From Herminiimonas contaminans (lineage in GTDB: Bacteria; Pseudomonadota; Gammaproteobacteria; Burkholderiales; Burkholderiaceae_D): 64,000 nucleotides of DNA. The position numbers and the translations under genes were made by a program. Below the pieces are notes generated by a model that did not search any database, had not been told where the DNA came from, and worked only from the letters and a program-made list of their open reading frames with translations. The stretch is from positions 1 through 64,000 of the forward strand of contig NZ_JADOEL010000010.1 in NCBI RefSeq assembly GCF_015645465.1, given 5' to 3'. Of this stretch, positions 37,209 through 45,250 are shown in pieces (position 1 is the stretch's first letter; every line of letters begins with the position of its first letter).

Positions 37209-37217
37209 TGGTATAAC
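37209..37217 (+). promoter_or_regulatory. Extended -10 promoter element before response regulator
   Basis: TGGTATAAC matches an extended -10 (TGN followed by a TATAAT-like hexamer). It lies about 70 bases before the ATG at 37287. No clear -35 is visible, as is allowed for extended -10 promoters. Confidence 0.4.
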
Positions 37218-37286
37218 TACAAATATTGGCAAAAAATACAGGCGCGTTTTTGTTCGCGTGTCGGGCACGGAGAGGAGTACGGATCA

Positions 37287-37994
37287 ATGCAGGAACCGGT
37301 AGCCGATGGGCCGATTACAGTCCTAGTTGTCGAGGATGACGCGCTTACGCGTCGTACCTTGGGTCTTGCAATCGAGAAGGAGCCGTCACTGAAATTGCTG
37401 GCTGCACTCAGTGATGTGAAATCCGCATTGGGCTGGCTGGAACAGCAGTCGGTAGAACTCTTGCTGGTCGATCTGGGTTTGCCGGATGGCTCCGGCATCG
37501 ACATCATTCGTTATTGCGCGCACCGCCATCCTGCGTGCAACATCATGGTCATCACCACGTCCAGTGATCAGGATAATGTACTCGACAGCATAGAAGCGGG
37601 TGCCTCCGGTTATGTGTTGAAAGATGCAGATCGCCTTGATATCGTCAGTGCCTTGCTGGACCTGCATGCCGGCGGTTCCCCGATGAGTCCTTCGATAGCG
37701 CGCAAGGTGTTGGGGCGCATACGTGATGGCAAGCGATCGGTTGATGCGGCGGCGGCTGAAGATGCGGCCGAGCAAGTGGCGCTGACCAAACGCGAATCGA
37801 CTATCCTGGATTTGATCGCGCGTGGTGACAGCTACGGTGAAGTGGCGCGACAACTCTCGTTGTCGGTCGGCACCATACAGACCCATATCAAAAACATCTA
37901 CGATAAATTATCGGTGCACTCGCGTGGCGAAGCGGTGTACGAAGCGAATCGCCGTGGTTTATTGCAGATGGATCAATTGAAATCCAAACGTTGA
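37287..37994 (+). CDS. NarL-family response regulator (orphan)
   Basis: A 235-residue two-component regulator with an N-terminal receiver domain (about 8-125): acidic pair in VVEDD, phosphoacceptor Asp62 in LLLVDLGLPDGSG, switch Thr in VITTSS and Lys in YVLKDAD. It has a C-terminal LuxR-type helix-turn-helix (about 165-228) with LTKRESTILDLIARG and VGTIQTHIKNIYDKL. The ATG at 37287 is chosen because GAGAGGAG (37270-37277) lies nine bases before it and the receiver begins normally; the frame is open upstream to 37170. No histidine kinase is adjacent, so signal and partner are unknown. Confidence 0.9.
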   Translation: MQEPVADGPITVLVVEDDALTRRTLGLAIEKEPSLKLLAALSDVKSALGWLEQQSVELLLVDLGLPDGSGIDIIRYCAHRHPACNIMVITTSSDQDNVLDSIEAGASGYVLKDADRLDIVSALLDLHAGGSPMSPSIARKVLGRIRDGKRSVDAAAAEDAAEQVALTKRESTILDLIARGDSYGEVARQLSLSVGTIQTHIKNIYDKLSVHSRGEAVYEANRRGLLQMDQLKSKR

Positions 37995-38026
37995 AAATTT
38001 GCAGCGGGATTCGTTGCAACAAATAA

Positions 38027-38055
38027 AAAAGGCCGCTGAATCAGCGGCCTTTTTG
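38027..38055. terminator. Bidirectional terminator between response regulator and mscL
   Basis: AAAAAGGCCGCTGA and TCAGCGGCCTTTTT form a near-continuous inverted repeat with a GGCCGC core and T-runs in both directions, between convergent genes. Confidence 0.9.
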
Positions 38056-38056
38056 T

Positions 38057-38476
38057 TTATTTTTTCAGTGAGTCGCGGATTTCACGCAACAGCACGATAT
38101 CTTCCGGAGTGGCTGCTTCCGGTTCCGGCGCAGCTGGTTCGGTTCTTTTCAGTTTGTTCAACAAGCGCACCATTTGGAAAATGATGAAGGCCAATATGAT
38201 GAAATTAAGCGCAATTGTGATGAAATTGCCGTAGGCGAGGACCGCGCCCAGTTTTTTTGCCTCGACCAGTGTCAGGTTGGGGTCCTGATTATTCAGCGCA
38301 ATATAGTAATTGCTGAAGTCCAGACCGCCGAAAACCTTGCCGACGACCGGCATGATGACATCCTGTACCAGCGAATCGACGATCTTGCCGAAAGCCGCGC
38401 CAATAATGACGGCGACCGCTAAATCGACCACATTTCCCTTGACCGCAAATTCCTTAAATTCCTGCATCATGCCCAT
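38057..38476 (-). CDS. mscL: Large-conductance mechanosensitive channel
   Basis: MscL is a pentameric inner-membrane channel that opens under high membrane tension and releases solutes during osmotic down-shock. The 139-residue protein has the N-terminal amphipathic start [18 protein letters not shown], the pore helix [15 protein letters not shown], a periplasmic loop and a second membrane helix (about 78-102), then a charged C-terminal helix. The ATG at 38476 has GGAGGA just upstream; the frame extends further upstream to 38542 without support. Confidence 0.95.
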   Translation of the reverse strand: MGMMQEFKEFAVKGNVVDLAVAVIIGAAFGKIVDSLVQDVIMPVVGKVFGGLDFSNYYIALNNQDPNLTLVEAKKLGAVLAYGNFITIALNFIILAFIIFQMVRLLNKLKRTEPAAPEPEAATPEDIVLLREIRDSLKK

Positions 38477-38668
38477 GGCAATCCTCCGTTTAACTTGTTT
38501 GTAAAAATGCAATGCGCCAACGTATCCTAGATTTAGGCGCAAAAAACGTCAAATTAAATTTCCTCAAATTTTGTCAATTTCGATGGATAATGCGTCCCAA
38601 ATAAAATAATTACATGTTGCCGTATTGCTCAAAAGTTCCGCAAAATTATCTTGAAGCATGCTATTTGC

Positions 38669-38697
38669 TTTAAAACAAACGTTGGCTCCGTTATAAT
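38669..38697 (+). promoter_or_regulatory. Candidate sigma-70 promoter of petABC
   Basis: TTTAAA (38669-38674) and TATAAT (38692-38697) are separated by 17 bases, about 55 bases before petA. The rest of the 276-base gap between mscL and petA is AT-rich with no gene. Confidence 0.5.
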
Positions 38698-38752
38698 CTA
38701 AGGTTGCTAGAAGTTTCGTACAGATTTCGCATTTTGACTGATTGGGGTTGGT

Positions 38753-39361
38753 ATGAGTAACGAAAAGCAGGTCGATTCCGGTCGGCGAGGCTTGCTCGTC
38801 GCCACATGTGCGGCGGGTGGCGTAGCTGGCTTAGCCACAACTGGAGTATTAGTCTCTACGTTTCAGCCATCGGAGCGCGCAAAAGCCGCTGGTGCGCCTG
38901 TCGAAGTCGATATTTCTAGCCTCGTTCCGGGCGAGATGAAAACCGTCGAATGGCGCGGCAATCCAGTCTGGATTTTGAAGCGCACACCAGAGCAGGTCGC
39001 TGCTCTGGGCAAGTCAGATAATGAACTTGCCGATCCTTCGTCTTCCCGTACGCAATTCTCTACGACCCCGGAATACGCCATGAATGAATGGCGCTCCCGT
39101 CAAAAAGACCTGTTGGTCGTAGTTGGTATCTGTCCTCACCTGGGTTGCTCCCCGACTGCCAAATTCCAGACCGGTGCCCAGCCATCGTTGCCTGACGACT
39201 GGCACGGCGGCTTCCTGTGTCCATGCCATGGCTCGACCTTCGATCTGGCCGGTCGTGTTTATAAAAATAAACCATCGCCAGACAACCTGCAGGTTCCGCC
39301 ATATATGTTCGAAGGCGACACCAAACTGGTCATCGGTAAAGATGAGAAAGGCGAGGCGTAA
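38753..39361 (+). CDS. petA: Ubiquinol-cytochrome c reductase, Rieske iron-sulphur subunit
   Basis: The Rieske subunit of the cytochrome bc1 complex takes the first electron from ubiquinol. The 202-residue protein has a paired Arg (residues 11-12) before its membrane helix (about 13-35), consistent with Tat-dependent insertion. The [2Fe-2S] ligands are in CPHLGC (127-132) and CPCHGS (156-161). First gene of petABC; petB starts two bases after its stop. Confidence 0.95.
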   Translation: MSNEKQVDSGRRGLLVATCAAGGVAGLATTGVLVSTFQPSERAKAAGAPVEVDISSLVPGEMKTVEWRGNPVWILKRTPEQVAALGKSDNELADPSSSRTQFSTTPEYAMNEWRSRQKDLLVVVGICPHLGCSPTAKFQTGAQPSLPDDWHGGFLCPCHGSTFDLAGRVYKNKPSPDNLQVPPYMFEGDTKLVIGKDEKGEA

Positions 39362-39363
39362 TC

Positions 39364-40767
39364 ATGGCATTCCACGAAAAGCAGCTTCCTGCCGATGCAC
39401 CTATCGCTGACAAGGCACTGAACTGGGTAGATGCCCGTTTTCCGCTGTCATCGACCTGGAAAGCCCATCTCTCCGAATATTACGCTCCTAAGAATTTCAA
39501 TTTCCTCTACGTTTTTGGCTCGCTCGCACTGCTGGTGCTGGTGATCCAGATCGTGACCGGTATTTTCCTCGTCATGCATTACAAACCGGACGCAAACCTG
39601 GCGTTTGCTTCGGTGGAGTACATCATGCGCGATGTGCCTTGGGGCTGGCTGGTGCGCTACATGCACTCGACCGGCGCTTCGGCATTCTTCGTCGTGGTTT
39701 ACATCCACATGCTGCGTGGCCTGTTGTACGGTTCGTATCGCAAACCGCGTGAACTGGTCTGGTTGTTCGGCGTCGCGATTTTCCTGTGCCTGATGGCGGA
39801 AGCCTTCTTTGGCTACCTGCTGCCATGGGGCCAAATGTCGTACTGGGGCGCGCAAGTTATCGTCAACCTGTTCGGCGCGATTCCTTTCATCGGCCCTGAC
39901 CTGTCGCTGTGGATCCGTGGCGATTACGTGGTTTCCGACGCTACGCTGAACCGCTTCTTTGCATTCCACGTGATTGCGATCCCGCTGGTCCTGATCGGTC
40001 TGGTGGTAGCGCACATCGTTGCCTTGCACGAAGTAGGTTCGAGCAATCCGGACGGCGTTGAGATCAAGGAAAAAGTAGATGAAAAAGGTGTGCCACTCGA
40101 CGGCATTCCTTTCCATCCTTACTACTCGGTACACGATATTTTCATCGTGACCATCTTCCTGTTCGTGTTCACCGCTGTGGTGTTCTTCGCGCCGGAAATG
40201 GGTGGCTACTTCCTCGAGTACAACAACTTTATTCCAGCTGATCCGCTGAAAACGCCACCGCACATTGCGCCGGTCTGGTACTTCACGCCGTTCTATTCGA
40301 TCCTGCGTGCAACCACTTCCGACTTCATGATCTGGCTGGCAGCAGGTGTCGCGGCTTATGTCGCGCTGATCATCCTGAAGACCCGTCTGGCCAGCAAGTT
40401 CAAGATCGCTGCTGCAGTGGTGGGTCTGGTCGCTATCGCAGGCATGTTCATCTTTGATGCGAAGTTCTGGGGTGTGGTGCTGATGGGTGTGTCCGTCATG
40501 ATCATGTTTGGCCTGCCATGGCTGGACGTGTCGCCGGTCAAATCGATCCGTTATCGTCCTGACTGGCACAAATACGTGTACATCCTGTTTTGCATTGTTT
40601 TTGTCGTTCTCGGTTATCTGGGTGTGCAGCCGCCGACCGCAATCGGTACTGCAATCGCACAGGTAGGTACCTTCATCTACTTCGGCTTCTTCCTCCTGAT
40701 GCCTTGGTGGAGTGCTATGGGTACCTTCAAGCCTGTACCGGATCGTGTTGTTTTCCATCCGCACTAA
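39364..40767 (+). CDS. petB: Ubiquinol-cytochrome c reductase, cytochrome b subunit
   Basis: Cytochrome b holds two hemes and the quinol-oxidising and quinone-reducing sites of the bc1 complex. The 467-residue protein has many membrane helices, heme-binding His residues in helices B and D (RYMHSTGASAFFVVVYIHM and FFAFHVIAIPLVLIGLVVAH) and the PEWY-type loop region, here with PVWYFTPFYSILR. It is longer than mitochondrial cytochrome b, with extra C-terminal helices as in other beta-proteobacteria. Confidence 0.95.
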   Translation: MAFHEKQLPADAPIADKALNWVDARFPLSSTWKAHLSEYYAPKNFNFLYVFGSLALLVLVIQIVTGIFLVMHYKPDANLAFASVEYIMRDVPWGWLVRYMHSTGASAFFVVVYIHMLRGLLYGSYRKPRELVWLFGVAIFLCLMAEAFFGYLLPWGQMSYWGAQVIVNLFGAIPFIGPDLSLWIRGDYVVSDATLNRFFAFHVIAIPLVLIGLVVAHIVALHEVGSSNPDGVEIKEKVDEKGVPLDGIPFHPYYSVHDIFIVTIFLFVFTAVVFFAPEMGGYFLEYNNFIPADPLKTPPHIAPVWYFTPFYSILRATTSDFMIWLAAGVAAYVALIILKTRLASKFKIAAAVVGLVAIAGMFIFDAKFWGVVLMGVSVMIMFGLPWLDVSPVKSIRYRPDWHKYVYILFCIVFVVLGYLGVQPPTAIGTAIAQVGTFIYFGFFLLMPWWSAMGTFKPVPDRVVFHPH

Positions 40768-40786
40768 GCCAAGGGATAACAGAATC

Positions 40787-41551
40787 ATGACATTGCTGAA
40801 AAAACTGATTGCGTCTCTGGTGCTCTTGCCAGGCTTGGTGCTGGCTTCGGAAAGCGACTTTAAGCTGGATCCTGCACCGGACCGTACCAAGGATCTGGCA
40901 GCACTGCAGAACGGTGCACGTTTGTTCGTGAACTACTGCCTGAGCTGCCACGCTGCTTCATCGCTGCGCTATAACAAGTTGCAAGACCTCGGCCTGACCG
41001 AAGAGCAGATCAAGAACAACCTGCTGTTCACATCGGACAAGGTCGGCGGCATGATGACCATCGCGATGGCACCGAAAGATGCGAAAAACTGGTTCGGTGC
41101 AGTTCCGCCAGACTTGTCCGTCATCGCCCGTGCCAAAGCATCCGGTGCAGGCAGTGGTCCCGACTGGTTGTATACTTACCTGCGTTCGTACTATAAAGAC
41201 GACACCCGGGCGACTGGCTGGAACAATATGGTCTTCCCTAACGTCGGCATGCCGCATGTGTTGTGGGAACTGCAAGGTATCCGCGACGCCAAGTTTGTCG
41301 AAGAGAAAGATCCGCATGACGCTAGCAAGGTCGTGCACAAGTTTGCTGGCTTTGAACAAGTTACTCCTGGTCTCATGACCCCGCTGGAGTACGACAAAGC
41401 TGTTGCCGATTTGGTGTCATTCATGACCTGGATGGCCGAACCGGCGCAAAATACCCGTAAACGCCTGGGCGTTTGGGTATTGCTGTTCCTGGGTGTATTC
41501 ATCGTAATCACCTGGCGCTTGAATGCTTCCTATTGGAAAGATATCAAGTAA
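40787..41551 (+). CDS. petC: Ubiquinol-cytochrome c reductase, cytochrome c1 subunit
   Basis: Cytochrome c1 passes electrons from the Rieske centre to soluble cytochrome c on the periplasmic side. The 254-residue precursor has a signal peptide (about 1-20, ending LVLA), the heme-attachment motif CLSCH (about 48-52) and a C-terminal membrane anchor (about 225-245, VWVLLFLGVFIVITW). The ATG at 40787 lies after the petB stop and gives a normal signal peptide; the open frame overlapping petB upstream is ignored. Confidence 0.95.
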   Translation: MTLLKKLIASLVLLPGLVLASESDFKLDPAPDRTKDLAALQNGARLFVNYCLSCHAASSLRYNKLQDLGLTEEQIKNNLLFTSDKVGGMMTIAMAPKDAKNWFGAVPPDLSVIARAKASGAGSGPDWLYTYLRSYYKDDTRATGWNNMVFPNVGMPHVLWELQGIRDAKFVEEKDPHDASKVVHKFAGFEQVTPGLMTPLEYDKAVADLVSFMTWMAEPAQNTRKRLGVWVLLFLGVFIVITWRLNASYWKDIK

Positions 41552-41559
41552 TTTTCTTG

Positions 41560-41617
41560 CCCGCAGTTTGCGGGGTTTGTTTTAGGGTGAGCCGTAAAAC
41601 GTCTCACCCTTTTGTTT
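41560..41617 (+). terminator. Tandem terminators after petABC
   Basis: First hairpin: CCCGC/GCGGG (41560-41564 with 41570-41574) followed by GTTTGTTTT. Second: AGGGTGAG/CTCACCCT (41584-41591 with 41603-41610) followed by TTTGTTT. Two terminators in 58 bases should give efficient separation of petABC from sspA. Confidence 0.8.
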
Positions 41618-41633
41618 CTAAGGAACTATAAAA

Positions 41634-42245
41634 ATGATGGTTCTCTATTCGGGTACAACCTGCCCATTCTCTCAACGTTGCCGTCTGGTTCTGTTTGAAA
41701 AAGGCATGGACTTTGAAGTCCGCGATGTAGATTTGTTTAACAAGCCGGAAGATATTTCGACCATGAATCCGTACGGCCAGGTACCTATCCTGGTTGAGCG
41801 TGACCTCATTTTGTATGAGTCAAACATCATCAACGAATACATCGACGAACGCTTCCCGCATCCGCAACTGATGCCGGCAGATCCGTTGATGCGCGCACGT
41901 GCGCGTCTGATGCTCTTCAATTTTGAAAAAGAATTGTTCATCCACGTACACACGCTGGAAAACGACAAGGGTCGCAGCGGTGAAAAGGTCCAGGAAAAAG
42001 CACGGAATGAAATCCGTGACCGCCTGACCACGCTGGCTCCATTGTTCCTGAAGAACAAATACATGCTGGGCGATGAATTCTCGATGCTGGACGTAGCAAT
42101 TGCTCCGTTGTTGTGGCGTCTGGATCATTACGGCATCGAGTTGTCGAAAACCGCTGCACCGCTGATGAAATACGCTGAACGCATCTTCTCGCGTCCGGCT
42201 TATATCGAAGCATTGACGCCTTCTGAAAAGGTCATGCGCCGTTAA
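41634..42245 (+). CDS. sspA: Stringent starvation protein A homologue
   Basis: SspA is a GST-fold protein that binds RNA polymerase and affects stationary-phase and stress gene expression. The 203-residue protein has a thioredoxin-like N-terminal domain (about 1-80, SGTTCPFSQRCRLVLFEKGM and NPYGQVPILVERDLILYES) and an all-helical C-terminal domain. As in other SspA proteins, it is probably not an active glutathione transferase. The usual partner sspB follows, separated by a strong hairpin. Two adjacent ATGs at 41634 and 41637 are possible. Confidence 0.93.
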   Translation: MMVLYSGTTCPFSQRCRLVLFEKGMDFEVRDVDLFNKPEDISTMNPYGQVPILVERDLILYESNIINEYIDERFPHPQLMPADPLMRARARLMLFNFEKELFIHVHTLENDKGRSGEKVQEKARNEIRDRLTTLAPLFLKNKYMLGDEFSMLDVAIAPLLWRLDHYGIELSKTAAPLMKYAERIFSRPAYIEALTPSEKVMRR

Positions 42246-42272
42246 AAAACTGCGCTGCGGGGCTCCGGTCGT

Positions 42273-42307
42273 GTCGTTGATTGAAACCTTATGTTTCAAT
42301 CAACGAC
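42273..42307. repeat. Perfect 15-base inverted repeat between sspA and sspB
   Basis: GTCGTTGATTGAAAC (42273-42287) pairs perfectly with GTTTCAATCAACGAC (42293-42307) around CTTAT. It is not followed directly by a T-run; a TTTTT occurs about 24 bases later. It could be an attenuator, a processing site or a protein-binding palindrome. Confidence 0.85.
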
Positions 42308-42359
42308 AGCGCCGGGGTTTCGTGGCACACTTTTTAGCCGTGTAGAGCTGATCGCCATC

Positions 42360-42875
42360 ATGTCTGAAACTTCAACCAAACCTTATTTGCTGCGCGCCAT
42401 TTACGAATGGTGTACTGATAACGGCTATACCCCTTACATGGCTGCTGTCGTAGACGGTGCCACACGGGTCCCGATGGAATTCGTCAAGAACGGTGAGATC
42501 GTTCTGAACATCAGCTTCAGCGCCACCAGTGGCCTGAAGATGGAAAATGATTTGATCCGCTTCAGCGCCCGTTTCGGCGGTGTCTCCCGCGATATCACGG
42601 TTCCTGTTGATAATGTGGTGGCCATCTATGCGCGTGAGAACGGGCAGGGCATGGCGTTTGAAGCCACCAACAAGGCCGGTGCAGAAGAAGCTGAGGAAGA
42701 AGTCGAAGATACAACTGCGGAAGATACAGCGCCAGCCCATACTGCGCCTGCCTTAACCTCGGTTCCGACGGCACCGCACAAGCACGAAGACCATGATGCA
42801 AGTGGTGATGGTAACGACGATGTACCGGATCCACCGAAAAAAGGTGGAAGACCTACCCTCACACGCATCAAATAG
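42360..42875 (+). CDS. sspB: ClpXP specificity-enhancing factor SspB
   Basis: SspB tethers ssrA-tagged proteins to ClpXP for degradation. The 171-residue protein has the substrate-binding domain (about 1-110) starting TKPYLLRAIYEWCTDNGYTPY. A flexible acidic linker (about 115-160) follows, and a conserved basic C-terminal peptide ending GRPTLTRIK matches the ClpX-binding tail of known SspB proteins. The ATG at 42360 gives the standard N-terminus; the open frame from 42291 overlaps the hairpin. The tRNA-Thr gene starts 28 bases after its stop. Confidence 0.93.
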   Translation: MSETSTKPYLLRAIYEWCTDNGYTPYMAAVVDGATRVPMEFVKNGEIVLNISFSATSGLKMENDLIRFSARFGGVSRDITVPVDNVVAIYARENGQGMAFEATNKAGAEEAEEEVEDTTAEDTAPAHTAPALTSVPTAPHKHEDHDASGDGNDDVPDPPKKGGRPTLTRIK

Positions 42876-42877
42876 AG

Positions 42878-42883
42878 TATAAT
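42878..42883 (+). promoter_or_regulatory. -10 box of the tRNA-Thr promoter
   Basis: A perfect TATAAT lies three bases after the sspB stop and 20 before the tRNA, followed by a GC-containing discriminator as expected for a stable-RNA promoter. The -35 region would lie in sspB and is not well conserved. Confidence 0.5.
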
Positions 42884-42902
42884 ACTGCTCTGCAAAAGTT
42901 TA

Positions 42903-42978
<76 letters not shown>

Positions 42979-42981
42979 AAT

Positions 42982-43018
42982 AAAAACCCCTTATAGCCTC
43001 GCTATGAGGGGTTTTTTC
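42982..43018 (+). terminator. Terminator of the tRNA-Thr transcript
   Basis: AAACCCC with TTATAGC (to 42997) pairs with GCTATGAGGGGTTT (43001-43014) around CTC, with one mismatch, and is followed by a T-run. Confidence 0.9.
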
Positions 43019-43125
43019 TTGTTTGTTCGCTTTTCATTCATGCCCGGTAGTTTTGCATGGTTCAGTCCCGGCCCTATCTGCGGCTAGAATGGGGGCTATT
43101 CATTTCATCCTTTTCTTCAGTGCCC

Positions 43126-44256
43126 ATGAAATCAAGTTCATTCCTCATTGCTCCCTTGTTGTTCTCCGCTGCTACGCTGGTTCAGGCACAAGAAGTGCAA
43201 ACCGTCAAAATCGGTCTGGCCGCACCGCTGACCGGGCCGCAAGCGTTTTACGGCAAGGACAGCCAGAATGGCGCGCGCCTGGCCGTCGATGAATTGAATG
43301 AAAAGAAAATCGTGGTCGGAGGTAAGCAACTGCGTTTTGAATTGCTGTCAGAAGATGATGCTGCCGATCCCAAGCAGGGCGCAGCAGTTGCGCAGCGCTT
43401 TTGTGATTTGCATGTGAACGCAGTGATAGGCCATACCAATTCCGGTACCGCGATTCCGGCCGCACGCATTTATCATCAATGCGGCTTGCCCAATCTGTCG
43501 CCATCGGCCACCAGCCCCGAGTTGACCAAGTCCGCTTACAACACCACTTTCCGCATGCTGGCGAATGACAGCACATTGGCACAGGCTCTCGCTGCTTACA
43601 CGGTGAATGTGCTGAAGTTGAAGACGATAGCTGTGGTGGATGATCGCAGTGCGTATGGTCAGGGTCTGGCCGATGCGTTCCGGACTGCTTTGCGCAACAC
43701 GCCGGTGACTGTCGTTACCCAGCAATACACAAACGACAAGGCGGTCGATTTCAGCGCGATCCTGACTGCCATCAAAGGGCGCAATCCGGATGGCGTTTTC
43801 TTCGGGGGCATGGACCCGCAAGGTAGCGCGATGTTGCGACAAATGGAGCAGTTGGGTCTGACGCGGCAGAAGTTCATCGGCGGTGACGGCATCTGTACGC
43901 AGGGCATGGAGCAGCGTACCGAAGGCATGAAGGTGCAAGATAACCTGGTGTGCGCGCATAGCGGCATTGCACTCGATCGTAATGCCGCCAGCCGCGCCTG
44001 GAAGAAGCGCTACGACGATAAATTCCCGGGCCAGTTCCAGATGCATGGTCCGTACTCGTATGACGCGGTACTGGCCGTCGCCAAAGCGATGCAGGCTGCC
44101 AATAGCGTAGAGCCGCAAAAGTATCTGCCTGCGATGGCCAAGGTGCATTTTGCGGGGGTGATGTCGAACGTGCAGTTCGACCAGCGTGGCGAGATCAAGA
44201 ATCCGACGATTTCTATCTACACTTACCAGGATGGCAAGCGACGCCTGGCGAACTAA
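43126..44256 (+). CDS. Branched-chain amino acid-type ABC substrate-binding protein
   Basis: A 376-residue periplasmic binding protein of the LivK/amide-binding type I class. It has a signal peptide (about 1-21, ending LVQA), the family start VKIGLAAPLTGPQAFYGKDSQ, and GHTNSGTAIPAARIY and NTTFRMLANDS in the ligand-binding lobe. No permease or ATPase gene is adjacent, so it either works with a transporter encoded elsewhere or acts as a sensor. The ligand is unknown. The ATG at 43126 is chosen to give a proper signal peptide. Confidence 0.88.
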   Translation: MKSSSFLIAPLLFSAATLVQAQEVQTVKIGLAAPLTGPQAFYGKDSQNGARLAVDELNEKKIVVGGKQLRFELLSEDDAADPKQGAAVAQRFCDLHVNAVIGHTNSGTAIPAARIYHQCGLPNLSPSATSPELTKSAYNTTFRMLANDSTLAQALAAYTVNVLKLKTIAVVDDRSAYGQGLADAFRTALRNTPVTVVTQQYTNDKAVDFSAILTAIKGRNPDGVFFGGMDPQGSAMLRQMEQLGLTRQKFIGGDGICTQGMEQRTEGMKVQDNLVCAHSGIALDRNAASRAWKKRYDDKFPGQFQMHGPYSYDAVLAVAKAMQAANSVEPQKYLPAMAKVHFAGVMSNVQFDQRGEIKNPTISIYTYQDGKRRLAN

Positions 44257-44271
44257 GCTGGTAGAGCGACC

Positions 44272-44877
44272 TTAGTCTTTCAAACCATTCCAGCGTGGCG
44301 TCAGGCTGTGCTGGATATCAAACAAATCCAGTACGCGACCTGTGGTGTGGTCGACCATCTCTGCGATCGAAGCAGGGCGGTGATAAAAGCCGGGTAATGG
44401 CGGGAAGATGATGCCGCCCATTTCGGTGACAGCTGTCATATTGCGCAGATGCGCGAGATTGAACGGCGTTTCACGCACCATCAGCACCAGGCGGCGACGT
44501 TCCTTCAGCACTACATCAGCAGCGCGTGAAATCAGGTTGTCGGAAAAGCCGTGTGCCACGGCCGCCAGCGTTTTCATCGAGCACGGCGCAATGATCATGC
44601 CGTCGGATTGAAATGAACCGCTTGCGATCGCCGCGCCCACATCGCGCACGTTATGCACGACGTCAGCCAGCGCTTCGACATCCTTGCGCTTCATATCAAG
44701 TTCTTGGTGGAGATTCAGCACACCTGCTTCGGATATCAGCAAGTGTGTCTCCACACTTGCGATATCGCGTAGTACTTGTAGCAGGCGTATGCCGTAGATG
44801 ACGCCGGTGGCACCGGTGATGGCGATAATTAATCGCTTCCGATGCTGCGTCTGAGCAGCGTCAGCAGACGCTGTCAC
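44272..44877 (-). CDS. ubiX: Flavin prenyltransferase UbiX
   Basis: UbiX attaches a dimethylallyl group to FMN, making the prenylated flavin cofactor for the UbiD decarboxylase in ubiquinone synthesis. The 201-residue flavoprotein has the FMN-binding opening LIIAITGATGVIYGIRLL, the IIAPCSMKTLAAVAHG stretch and the RRRLVLMVRETPFN segment. The N-terminus is about 14 residues longer than needed. Its gene starts one base after the glutaredoxin stop, so the two are probably cotranscribed. Confidence 0.93.
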   Translation of the reverse strand: MTASADAAQTQHRKRLIIAITGATGVIYGIRLLQVLRDIASVETHLLISEAGVLNLHQELDMKRKDVEALADVVHNVRDVGAAIASGSFQSDGMIIAPCSMKTLAAVAHGFSDNLISRAADVVLKERRRLVLMVRETPFNLAHLRNMTAVTEMGGIIFPPLPGFYHRPASIAEMVDHTTGRVLDLFDIQHSLTPRWNGLKD

Positions 44878-44878
44878 A

Positions 44879-45193
44879 TCAGGCTTTCAGCAATGCTTGC
44901 AGTTCGCCGGATTCAAACATCTCATTCATGATGTCGGAGCCGCCGATGAATTCGCCTTTGACGTACAGCTGCGGTACGGTAGGCCAATTCGAGAAGTCCT
45001 TGATGCCCTGGCGTACTTCAGCATCATCCAGCACGTTGACCGTGACCAGATCCTGCACGCCACTTTCTTTCAGCAATTGAATTGCCTTGCCGGAAAAGCC
45101 GCACTGTGGAAATTGTGCTGTGCCTTTCATGAATAAAACGACTGGATTTTGGGTTACGGTTTCCTTGATCCAGGATTGTACGTCGTCGCTCAT
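44879..45193 (-). CDS. grxD: Monothiol glutaredoxin (Grx4 type)
   Basis: A 104-residue CGFS-type glutaredoxin (active site Cys31 in PQCGFSGKA), which carries and transfers [2Fe-2S] clusters, often together with BolA proteins such as the one at 24055. It also has the glutathione-binding WPTVPQLYVKGEFIGGSDI. Length and motif are standard. Confidence 0.94.
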   Translation of the reverse strand: MSDDVQSWIKETVTQNPVVLFMKGTAQFPQCGFSGKAIQLLKESGVQDLVTVNVLDDAEVRQGIKDFSNWPTVPQLYVKGEFIGGSDIMNEMFESGELQALLKA

Positions 45194-45250
45194 TGCCGCC
45201 TCACTATGGGTTAATCCGACATTATAAGAAAATCCGGGAAAACTTGCTGC

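Noticed and set aside
39448-40890. 480-codon minus-strand frame opposite petB
   Set aside because: Shadow of a strongly biased coding strand; very rich in Asp, His and Gln with no motif.
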